NCBI GenBank assembly: GCA_002310075.1
Contig: DBXU01000027.1
Location: 254 to 26,402 of the forward strand
Source of the DNA: Bacteroidales bacterium UBA1204
GTDB taxonomy: Bacteria > Bacteroidota > Bacteroidia > Bacteroidales > F082
Length of the DNA stretch: 26,149 nt
Direction of reading: 5' to 3'
Shown in pieces: positions 1 through 6,833 of this stretch. The notes beneath the pieces were generated by a model. It was not told the DNA's origin, made no database searches, and saw nothing but the letters and a program-made list of their open reading frames with translations. The position numbers were made by a program, and so were the translations under genes. Position 1 is the first letter of the stretch. Every line of letters starts with the position of its first letter.

Positions 1-23
1 AATCTTACTCTGACTTCTTTCAT
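1..23 (-). CDS. gltX: N-terminal fragment, probably glutamyl-tRNA synthetase
   Basis: Only seven codons lie inside the window. Read on the minus strand from position 23, they give M-K-E-V-R-V-R followed by TT, compatible with F or L. V-R-V-R-F is how bacterial glutamyl-tRNA synthetases begin, just before the A-P-S-P-T-G nucleotide-binding motif, so gltX is the best guess. A Bacteroidota -7 box on the same strand at 53-60 would give a leader of roughly 20-25 bases. The gene runs divergently from the DUF4175 gene. The start and strand are fairly well supported by the promoter, but the identity rests on a very short peptide and is an inference. Confidence 0.5.
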
Positions 24-52
24 TTTATTGTGAACATTTCGTTTTGAGGCTG

Positions 53-60
53 CAAAAATA
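53..60 (-). promoter_or_regulatory. -7 box of divergent promoter (minus strand)
   Basis: On the minus strand this reads TATTTTTG, a match to the Bacteroidota sigma-ABfr -7 consensus TAnnTTTG. It lies about 30 bases upstream of the start codon at 23 and would drive the leftward gene. No clear TTTG -33 box was found. Confidence 0.5.
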
Positions 61-102
61 AGTATCTTTTCGCAACATTCCGCTTCTTTCAACGAAATTC
101 AC

Positions 103-110
103 TATTTTTG
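103..110 (+). promoter_or_regulatory. -7 box upstream of the DUF4175 gene
   Basis: TATTTTTG matches TAnnTTTG. Transcription would start near 117, only about 10-15 bases before the start codon at 125 or 131, so the mRNA would be almost leaderless. No convincing -33 TTTG lies 19-21 bases upstream. With the minus-strand box at 53-60 it makes a compact divergent promoter pair. Confidence 0.5.
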
Positions 111-130
111 CAGGTTATTCTATTTTGGAT

Positions 131-3100
131 ATGTCTGCGCCTAAGCTATTGATAGAAAAGATCGAAGGCTTCACCAAGAAGTACTACCTCAACCGCCTGA
201 TACAAGGCGTGTTGGTGGGAGCTGTATTGTGGATCGCCTTCTACTTGCTCATCAACGGGTTGGAATATGTGTCCTGGTTCCCGCCTAAGGGACGTTTTGT
301 TTTGTTTTTGTTTTTATTGGCTGGTAGCGCCTTTGTTTTGGTGTATCATTTTATCATACCGCTCATCAATCTAATCCGATTCCGGAAGAAAATGTCGATA
401 GAACAAGCCTCTGTGATGATAGGTAAGTTTTTCCCAGAAATCAAAGACAAGCTGTTGAACACCATTCAATTAAGCGATCTGCTCGACAAATCTTCAGAAA
501 GCGATCTGCTCGTCGCCACCATTGAGCAACGCAGCGCCCAACTCTCCCCTATTCATTTCAGCGATGCTGTCAACCTACGCGGCAACCTAAAATGGCTCGG
601 CTTGTTTTTCGGCACACTTCTTTTGTTGGTTCTCCTCATGGTGTTTTTGCCATCCTTTGCGGTGCAACCCACGCAGCGCATCGTCAACTACGAACAAGAG
701 TTTGAAAAGCCCCTACCCTACCAAGTCGAAATCATACAAGACGACATCGAATCTTGTCAGGGCGAGGACGTCAAATTTGCCATCAAAGTAACTGGAGACC
801 GCATTCCCGATGCCTTCTATGTGAAAAGCAAACTCGGACAGCAGCTGATGACCAAGACATCGGCCAACGATTTCGGTTATACCTTCAAAAACCTCTTTGA
901 CGACTTGTCCTTCCAGGTGGTAGGTGGCGATTATACCAGCCGCCCTCTTCACATCACGGTGCATCCCAACCCAGCTCTCCTCTCCTATCGTTGCGAATTG
1001 CGATATCCAGCTTACATACATCGCACCAACGAGACCCTTGAAGGCAAAACCCGTCTCATCGTCCCCCAAGGCACATCGTTACGATTCAGCTTCACGACAC
1101 GCGACACGGAACAGATGACTGTGACCCGTGATACTATGAGCAACCCTCTGATGGCGAAAGATGATGTGTTTGAATACCAGTTTATCGCCGCACAATCCAC
1201 CAAATTTGAGATTGGGGTTCAAAACAGCTGGAACCTTACCATTGACCCCCTGCCCTTCTCTGTGGATGTAATACCCGACGCCTATCCTGACATTCGTGTT
1301 GAATCGTTCGACGAACAACTCTCTTCCGACGTCTATTTCTCGGGTATTGTTACCGATGATTACGGATTCAGCCGCCTGACATTCAATTGCAAGGTCAAAG
1401 AGCCCGTCGAGAAAAGCATTGTTAAGATGGTACCTTTCGACTCCAAACAAACCCGATCTTCGTTTTTCTATCACATGAACATGGACAGCTTGGGCATCCT
1501 GCCAGGACAAAACATGGAAGTTTATTTCGAAGTGTGGGACAACGACGGGTTCCACGGACCCAAGTCGAAACGATCCGAGGTCCTCTCCTACTACAAACCC
1601 TCTGAGGCTGCTTTAGACAGCATTGCCAACCAAGAGTCGGAAGACATCATGGAGCGCCTTTCCGAGAAATCGCATGAAGCCGACAAATTGCAAGATGCTA
1701 TAGAAAAGATGCTGCAAGACCTCATCCAGAAAAAAGATTTGGATTGGTCGGACAAGGAAAAAATGAAAGAACTCATGCAAAAGCAGCAGCAAATCCAAGA
1801 GGAATGGAACAAGCTTCAAGAAGAACAGGAAAAGCTGTCTGATTTCATGAAAGAACATGAGATCACTAACGAAGACCTGATCAAAAAACAGGAACAGATC
1901 AACAAATTATTCGATGAAGTGATCCCTGACGAGCTTCGCAAGATGATGGAGCAAATCGACAAACTCCTTGAAGAAATGCCACGCGAGCAAATGCAGCAGA
2001 TGATGCAAAACATCAAGAAAAACAACCAGTCGATGCAGGAGCTTCTTGACCGTAATCTGTCGTTGTTGGAACAACTGAAAATGGAAAAAGACCTTAACGA
2101 CTTGGCCGATAAACTGAACAAACTAGGTGAGGATTTACAGAAGCAAGAATCTGACAATCAGAATAAAGCAGGGGAGGAGACGGACAAAAAATCGGCCGAG
2201 GAAGCCAAAAAGGAATTCGACAAAATGATGGATGAACTCGATCAGTTGCTAGATAAAAACCAAGACTTGCAACAGCCGTTCAACCTTGAAAAAGATGAAG
2301 AAATGCAGGAAAGCATCGACCAAGACCTCGATGATGCCATGCAAAATGAGGAAACTGGCGACCAGCAGCAGTCGTCACAGCAAAAGCAAAAGGCGGGACA
2401 AAAGATGCAGCAAATGGCTAACGACATGATGCAGCAGATGATGATGGGTGGTATGCAACAGATGGCCGAAGACGCACATCTTCTACGTATCTTACTAGAA
2501 AACGTTGTCCATGCCTCACATGAACAAGAAGCCCTTATGACAGAAATTGGCAGTATTAGAACCGACGATCCGTCATTGGTGCAAAAAATCATCACACAAA
2601 AAGAGATTGCCGATAATTTCAATATCGTTCGTGATTCGCTGCGTAGCATAGCCATGCGACAGCCCACCATACAAAACTTCGTGTTCGACGAGCTACATAT
2701 CATTGAGAACCAAACAGGAAATGCCATGAAGCATCTCAACGACCTGAAGCTCTCACAGGCGGCACGCCACCAACAAACCGCCATGATGTCAATGAACAAT
2801 TTGGCGCTCATGCTTGCCGAATCGCTCGAACACATGGAAAACGACATGTCGTCGATGGGCATGGGAATGCCCATGCAAAGCTGTAATTCGAAAAGCGGAC
2901 AAGGCAAAAAAGACATGAAAAACATGCAACAATTGCAGCAGCAACTCAGCCAACAGCTGAAACAAATGCAGCAGCAGATGGAGAAGTCGGGACAACAACA
3001 ACCCAACTCCATGAGCGAGCAGTTTGCCCGCATGGCGGCCGAACAGGAAATGCTACGACAAGGCATGCAGCAAATGCTCAACGACATGAAAGAAAACGGG

Positions 3101-3439
3101 CAAATAGGTGATGACGGTTTGAACGACATCATCAAAGACATGGAAAAACTAGAAGAGGAGCTGGTGAACAAAAAGATCAACCGCCAAATGATAGAACGTA
3201 GCCAAAGGATTGAAACCAGAATGCTGGAATCACAAAAAGCCCAAGAAAAACGCGAACAAGAGGAAAAGCGCAAATCGAATGAATACAAGGGCTCGCAGTT
3301 TAACAGAAAGGTGGACGAGCTCTTGTTTAAGGAAACGCTGAAGAAAAACCAAGAATTCCTAAAAACCCATCCGATTGAATACACACCCTACTACAAGGAC
3401 AAGATCAACGACTATTACATAAAGAAAAACACACATTGA
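131..3439 (+). CDS. DUF4175 family membrane / coiled-coil protein
   Basis: Large envelope protein of about 1100 residues with no established reaction. Membrane spans are visible at about residues 24-46, 57-81 and 155-176 (counted from the TTG at 125). A beta-rich region of about 310 residues follows (180-490). From about 505 to nearly the C-terminus it is a long charged coiled coil, with Gln/Met-rich stretches around 775-810 and 925-985 (repeats such as M-Q-Q-M-M). This layout matches the Bacteroidota DUF4175 family. ATG at 131 is chosen as start; an in-frame TTG at 125 would add two residues and cannot be excluded. The stop is one base from the ybeY start, so the two are probably cotranscribed. 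The second half is predicted to be extended and low-complexity, so similarity hits there should be read with care. Confidence 0.85.
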   Translation: MSAPKLLIEKIEGFTKKYYLNRLIQGVLVGAVLWIAFYLLINGLEYVSWFPPKGRFVLFLFLLAGSAFVLVYHFIIPLINLIRFRKKMSIEQASVMIGKFFPEIKDKLLNTIQLSDLLDKSSESDLLVATIEQRSAQLSPIHFSDAVNLRGNLKWLGLFFGTLLLLVLLMVFLPSFAVQPTQRIVNYEQEFEKPLPYQVEIIQDDIESCQGEDVKFAIKVTGDRIPDAFYVKSKLGQQLMTKTSANDFGYTFKNLFDDLSFQVVGGDYTSRPLHITVHPNPALLSYRCELRYPAYIHRTNETLEGKTRLIVPQGTSLRFSFTTRDTEQMTVTRDTMSNPLMAKDDVFEYQFIAAQSTKFEIGVQNSWNLTIDPLPFSVDVIPDAYPDIRVESFDEQLSSDVYFSGIVTDDYGFSRLTFNCKVKEPVEKSIVKMVPFDSKQTRSSFFYHMNMDSLGILPGQNMEVYFEVWDNDGFHGPKSKRSEVLSYYKPSEAALDSIANQESEDIMERLSEKSHEADKLQDAIEKMLQDLIQKKDLDWSDKEKMKELMQKQQQIQEEWNKLQEEQEKLSDFMKEHEITNEDLIKKQEQINKLFDEVIPDELRKMMEQIDKLLEEMPREQMQQMMQNIKKNNQSMQELLDRNLSLLEQLKMEKDLNDLADKLNKLGEDLQKQESDNQNKAGEETDKKSAEEAKKEFDKMMDELDQLLDKNQDLQQPFNLEKDEEMQESIDQDLDDAMQNEETGDQQQSSQQKQKAGQKMQQMANDMMQQMMMGGMQQMAEDAHLLRILLENVVHASHEQEALMTEIGSIRTDDPSLVQKIITQKEIADNFNIVRDSLRSIAMRQPTIQNFVFDELHIIENQTGNAMKHLNDLKLSQAARHQQTAMMSMNNLALMLAESLEHMENDMSSMGMGMPMQSCNSKSGQGKKDMKNMQQLQQQLSQQLKQMQQQMEKSGQQQPNSMSEQFARMAAEQEMLRQGMQQMLNDMKENGQIGDDGLNDIIKDMEKLEEELVNKKINRQMIERSQRIETRMLESQKAQEKREQEEKRKSNEYKGSQFNRKVDELLFKETLKKNQEFLKTHPIEYTPYYKDKINDYYIKKNTH

Positions 3440-3440
3440 A

Positions 3441-3860
3441 ATGATTCGATTCAACACATTGGATGTGGCAATGCCCCCCATCGACTCACAACGCGTCAAG
3501 ACATGGATAGAAGAAGTGGCAGAAAGACATGACAAGACGATAGGGGAGTTGTATTACTATTTCTGTAGCGACGAGAAGCTATTGGAAATCAACAGGGAAA
3601 GACTTGGTCACGACTTCTACACCGACATTGTCACCTTTCCGCTGACCGATTGTGAAACGGTGCTTTCCAGCGAGTTTTGCATTAGCATCGAACGCATCCA
3701 AGACAATGCGGAGACTTTTGGCCGCAGCTATGAGAGCGAGTTGCACCGGGTCATCATCCATGGTGTGCTGCATCTCATCGGCTTCGATGATCTTACCGAT
3801 GAGGAAGAGAAAGAGATGCGTGAAAAAGAGGAAGAAGCCTTGAAATTATTATTTAATTAA
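3441..3860 (+). CDS. ybeY: Endoribonuclease YbeY (16S rRNA maturation)
   Basis: YbeY is a single-domain zinc metalloprotein needed for 16S rRNA 3'-end maturation and ribosome quality control. The length of 139 residues is normal. The metal motif is visible as H107-G-V-L-H111-L-I-G-F-D-D117, and the upstream D-F-Y-T-D-I-V-T-F-P segment (58-67) is the family's second conserved block. In the canonical H-x3-H-x5-H motif, position 117 would be a third His; here it is Asp. From memory such substitution occurs in other Bacteroidota, so the gene is probably functional. It starts one base after the preceding stop, pointing to translational coupling. The C-terminus (119-135) is very acidic and charged. 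Confidence 0.93.
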   Translation: MIRFNTLDVAMPPIDSQRVKTWIEEVAERHDKTIGELYYYFCSDEKLLEINRERLGHDFYTDIVTFPLTDCETVLSSEFCISIERIQDNAETFGRSYESELHRVIIHGVLHLIGFDDLTDEEEKEMREKEEEALKLLFN

Positions 3861-3885
3861 GTGATTATCAAAATATTAAACATAT

Positions 3886-3901
3886 TGTTTCCCGTGAAAC
3901 A
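3886..3901 (+). promoter_or_regulatory. parS: Candidate parS (ParB-binding) site upstream of mnmG
   Basis: The 16 bases TGTTTCCCGTGAAACA differ at one position from the general bacterial parS consensus TGTTTCACGTGAAACA. The site is an imperfect palindrome in the 52-base gap between ybeY and mnmG, ending 11 bases before the mnmG start. parS sites near gidA/mnmG and oriC are known from many bacteria. A second near-match follows mnmG at 5791. Binding by ParB is inferred. Confidence 0.6.
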
Positions 3902-3912
3902 TTGACAAAAAG

Positions 3913-5784
3913 ATGTATTTTGAACCTTACGATATCATTGTTGTAGGAGCAGGCCACGCCGGGTGCGAAGCTGCGGCTGCGGCTGCCAATATGGGAAGCA
4001 AAGTCCTGCTCATCACCATGGATTTGCGCCTGATGGCCTCCATGTCGTGCAATCCTGCCATGGGCGGTATCGCCAAAGGACAGATTGTGCGTGAAATTGA
4101 CGCCATGGGCGGTTACTCAGGCATCGTGTCGGATCGGACCATGATCCAATTCCGTATGTTAAACAAATCCAAAGGTCCTGCCATGTGGAGTCCACGTTGC
4201 CAAAGCGACAAGATGATGTTCTCAGCAGAATGGAGAAGCATGTTGGAGAAAACACCCAACGTGGACTTCTGGCAAGATACCGCTATAGGTTTATTGGTAG
4301 AAGGCGACCGGATCAAAGGCGTCAAAACTAGGATAGGAGGAGATATCGAAAGCAAAGCTGTGATCCTGACCAACGGCACTTTCCTCAATGGATTGATTCA
4401 CATAGGCGAACAGCACTTCCCAGGAGGCAGGATGGGAGAAGTGGCAAGCCATGGCATCACCGAACAACTAAAAGACCTCGGATTTGAAGCCAAAAGGCTG
4501 AAAACAGGTACTCCGGTAAGAATCGATGGACGTACTATTGATTTCAGCAAACTCATAGAACAAAAAGGTGACGAGGAAGTGACCGGGTTTTCATATCTGG
4601 AACCTTTCAGAATAAAAAAACAAAGAAGCTGCTGGATCGCACATACTTCTCTTAAGGTCCACGAAACGCTCAGAAAAGGATTCAAATATTCCCCCATGTT
4701 CAACGGACGAATCCAAGGCGTGGGACCAAGGTATTGCCCAAGCATTGAAGACAAAATAGAACGTTTTGCGGGCAAGGATAGTCACCAACTCTTTGTTGAA
4801 CCCGAAGGATGGACGACGGAAGAATACTACCTGAACGGATTCAGCTCCTCATTACCAGATTATATACAATACGAAGCCTTGCGACAAATTGAGGGATTTG
4901 AGAATGCAAAGATTTACAGACCGGGTTATGCCATCGAATACGACTATTTCCCACCAGAACAATTATTCCATTCTCTAGAAACAAAAAGAATGCATGGGTT
5001 ATATTTCGCAGGTCAAATCAATGGCACAACGGGATATGAAGAAGCAGCTTGCCAAGGCATGATGGCAGGAATCAATGCGGCATTATCAATCAGGGATGAA
5101 GAACCCTTAGTATTATCGAGAACAGAAGCATATATTGGCGTCCTCATCGATGATTTAATAACGAAAGGAGTAGACGAACCGTACAGAATGTTCACCAGCA
5201 GGGCAGAATACCGTATCTTATTAAGGCAAGACAATGCTGATGCAAGACTAACAGAAAAAGCCTATAAACTAGGATTAGCGACAAAAGAACGCTACACAAA
5301 ATACAAAAATAAACAAGCTAAAGTAGAGGATATTAAACAGGTGTTAAACGAGACTTATGTCTATCCACAAGAAATTAATATGCTTCTCGAACAAAAAGGA
5401 AGCTCCAAGATAGAACAAAAACTCAAACTGTCATACGTCTTACTAAGACCACAGATCAACCTAGCAGAGTTGATTGAAACATTACCACAACTAGAGGCGT
5501 ATAGAACACAAGACCAATTCACAAAAGAATGTCTAGAAGAAGCAGAGATAGAAATCAAATACGACAGTTACATACAAAAGGAAAACGAGCTGGCGGAAAA
5601 GCTAAATCGGCTCGAAAATGTAAAACTACCCAAAGATTTTGATTACCATTCTATACAATCATTATCATACGAATGCCGCGAAAAGCTGAATCGATACAAA
5701 CCACAAACACTCGGACAAGCATCAAGAATTAGCGGTATTTCACCAGCTGATATCAACGTATTAGCCATATTTTTAGGAAGATAG
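3913..5784 (+). CDS. mnmG: tRNA uridine-5-carboxymethylaminomethyl modification enzyme MnmG (GidA)
   Basis: FAD-dependent enzyme that, with MnmE, installs the carboxymethylaminomethyl group on wobble U34 of certain tRNAs. The FAD-binding G-A-G-H-A-G-C-E motif is near residues 12-19, A-M-G-G-I-A-K-G is near 49-56, and the family signatures G-P-R-Y-C-P-S-I-E-D-K and N-G-T-T-G-Y-E-E-A-A are both present. At 623 residues it is full length. It is flanked by two parS-like palindromes, in keeping with the frequent position of gidA near the replication origin. Base composition changes within the gene: the first third is balanced, while from about 4,600 onward it becomes AT-rich with many AGA, ATA and AAA codons (28% G+C by hand count over 5281-5340). 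The reading frame is intact throughout. Confidence 0.97.
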   Translation: MYFEPYDIIVVGAGHAGCEAAAAAANMGSKVLLITMDLRLMASMSCNPAMGGIAKGQIVREIDAMGGYSGIVSDRTMIQFRMLNKSKGPAMWSPRCQSDKMMFSAEWRSMLEKTPNVDFWQDTAIGLLVEGDRIKGVKTRIGGDIESKAVILTNGTFLNGLIHIGEQHFPGGRMGEVASHGITEQLKDLGFEAKRLKTGTPVRIDGRTIDFSKLIEQKGDEEVTGFSYLEPFRIKKQRSCWIAHTSLKVHETLRKGFKYSPMFNGRIQGVGPRYCPSIEDKIERFAGKDSHQLFVEPEGWTTEEYYLNGFSSSLPDYIQYEALRQIEGFENAKIYRPGYAIEYDYFPPEQLFHSLETKRMHGLYFAGQINGTTGYEEAACQGMMAGINAALSIRDEEPLVLSRTEAYIGVLIDDLITKGVDEPYRMFTSRAEYRILLRQDNADARLTEKAYKLGLATKERYTKYKNKQAKVEDIKQVLNETYVYPQEINMLLEQKGSSKIEQKLKLSYVLLRPQINLAELIETLPQLEAYRTQDQFTKECLEEAEIEIKYDSYIQKENELAEKLNRLENVKLPKDFDYHSIQSLSYECREKLNRYKPQTLGQASRISGISPADINVLAIFLGR

Positions 5785-5790
5785 AAGAAT

Positions 5791-5806
5791 TGTTCCACAT
5801 GAAACA
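5791..5806 (+). promoter_or_regulatory. parS: Candidate parS (ParB-binding) site downstream of mnmG
   Basis: TGTTCCACATGAAACA fits the consensus TGTTNCACGTGAAACA except for A instead of G at position 9. It occupies most of the 32-base gap between the mnmG stop and the next start codon. It is about 1.9 kb from the similar site at 3886. Two near-consensus sites in the only two gaps flanking mnmG are unlikely by chance, although binding has not been shown. Confidence 0.6.
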
Positions 5807-5816
5807 CTGAAAAAAC

Positions 5817-6692
5817 ATGAACAAAAAATGTCCCTGGTGCGGGTCAGAAAAAGCACAAATCCACTTGTGGCTCAAAGATGAGTTTTTAACGAAAGAGGAC
5901 TTCCAAATCTATGAATGCCTCCAATGTGGATTGCTATATACGGAACCTAGACCTGATAAAGAGAAGATAGGCCAATACTACAAATCAGAGGAGTACTACA
6001 GTCACCAAGAGAACACCAAAGGCTTTATCCCAAAAATTTACGAAACGGTCAAATCAATTAACCTCAAGAAAAAATACAAAATAGCCGCAAACAAACACGA
6101 AGCAGGGAAAATGCTCGACATCGGATGTGGGGTAGGAGATTTCATCCAAATGATGGAGAAAAAAGGCTGGGATTGTGTTGGTGTTGAACCTTCAGAACAA
6201 GCAAAATCCATCGCGTCAAAAAGGATAAAAGCCAAAATGATAAATCCCGAACAATTGGCCGAACTTAAAGGGGAAAAATACGACCTGATCACCATGTGGC
6301 ATGTATTGGAACACGTAGACAATCTAAAAGAGGAGATTGGTCAGCTGGAAAGACTATTGAAAAAGGGTGGTAAGCTAATCGTAGCAGTCCCAAACTTCAA
6401 ATCATACGACGCCCGATATTACAACACGCACTGGGCTGCGTACGACGTACCCAGACACTTAAATCATTTTTGCAAAGAATCCATTGTTAAAATATTTAAA
6501 AAGACAAGCCTGGATTTAATAGGATATGACAAGCTTATCTGGGATGCTTATTACATTTCTTATATGAGCGAATTGTACCTAAGACACAGATTTCCAATGA
6601 TAAAAGGGGCATTCCGAGGGCTTGTCTCAAACTGGAAAGCAAGAAATTCAGGGGAATGGTCAAGCAAAGTATACGTTTTCGAGAAAAAATGA
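5817..6692 (+). CDS. Zinc-ribbon class I SAM-dependent methyltransferase
   Basis: A 291-residue methyltransferase of unknown substrate. The N-terminus carries a four-cysteine zinc ribbon (C5-P-W-C8 and C34-L-Q-C37). The Rossmann fold follows, with SAM-binding motif I M-L-D101-I-G-C-G-V-G at about 99-107, an acidic residue ending strand 2 (G-V-E-P, about 127), and W-H-V-L-E-H-V-D near 161-168. This combination is typical of the Methyltransf_23-like enzymes found in polysaccharide and small-molecule modification loci. Aromatic residues are frequent in the C-terminal third. The gene is AT-rich, like the following kinase gene. It begins 11 bases after the parS-like site. No pathway partner is evident nearby, so the substrate is open. 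Confidence 0.85.
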   Translation: MNKKCPWCGSEKAQIHLWLKDEFLTKEDFQIYECLQCGLLYTEPRPDKEKIGQYYKSEEYYSHQENTKGFIPKIYETVKSINLKKKYKIAANKHEAGKMLDIGCGVGDFIQMMEKKGWDCVGVEPSEQAKSIASKRIKAKMINPEQLAELKGEKYDLITMWHVLEHVDNLKEEIGQLERLLKKGGKLIVAVPNFKSYDARYYNTHWAAYDVPRHLNHFCKESIVKIFKKTSLDLIGYDKLIWDAYYISYMSELYLRHRFPMIKGAFRGLVSNWKARNSGEWSSKVYVFEKK

Positions 6693-6704
6693 TGAAATCA
6701 AAAA

Positions 6705-6741
6705 TTTGACCGTTTTTAGCGAATATGGAACACTTTTGACC
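6705..6741 (+). promoter_or_regulatory. Possible weak promoter / 30-bp-spaced direct repeat TTTGACC
   Basis: TTTGACC occurs at 6705-6711 and again at 6735-6741, exactly 30 bases apart, about three helical turns. The first TTTG and the octamer CACTTTTG at 6731-6738 (one mismatch to TAnnTTTG) could form a promoter with a 22-base spacer, giving the histidine kinase a leader of about 90 bases. Alternatively the repeats could be an activator or repressor site. The evidence is weak. Confidence 0.25.
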
Positions 6742-6785
6742 ATAAGAGGAACAAGGAGACAAAAATTGAAAAAAAAGCGAAGAGC

Positions 6786-6808
6786 GAGGTTGTTTTTATA
6801 AACGACTC
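6786..6808 (+). other. Possible hairpin in the leader of the histidine kinase gene
   Basis: The sequence can fold into a stem of about nine pairs with one bulge: GAG with CTC, then T-A, T-G and GTTT with AAAC around a TTAT loop. It lies 25 bases before the start codon and is not followed by a T-run, so it does not look like a terminator. It may be chance in AT-rich DNA. Confidence 0.2.
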
Positions 6809-6833
6809 ACAATCAGACAAAAACAAACAAAAA

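Noticed and set aside
2860..3030. Repeated CAGCAG/CAACAA-rich DNA as a tandem repeat or CRISPR
   Set aside because: The units are irregular and in frame with Gln/Met-rich protein sequence; there are no spacers or conserved repeat.
2242..3384. 380-codon open frame on the minus strand
   Set aside because: It is fully antisense to the low-complexity coiled coil of the DUF4175 gene; its Ser/Cys-rich composition is what reversed Gln/Met/Lys codons give.
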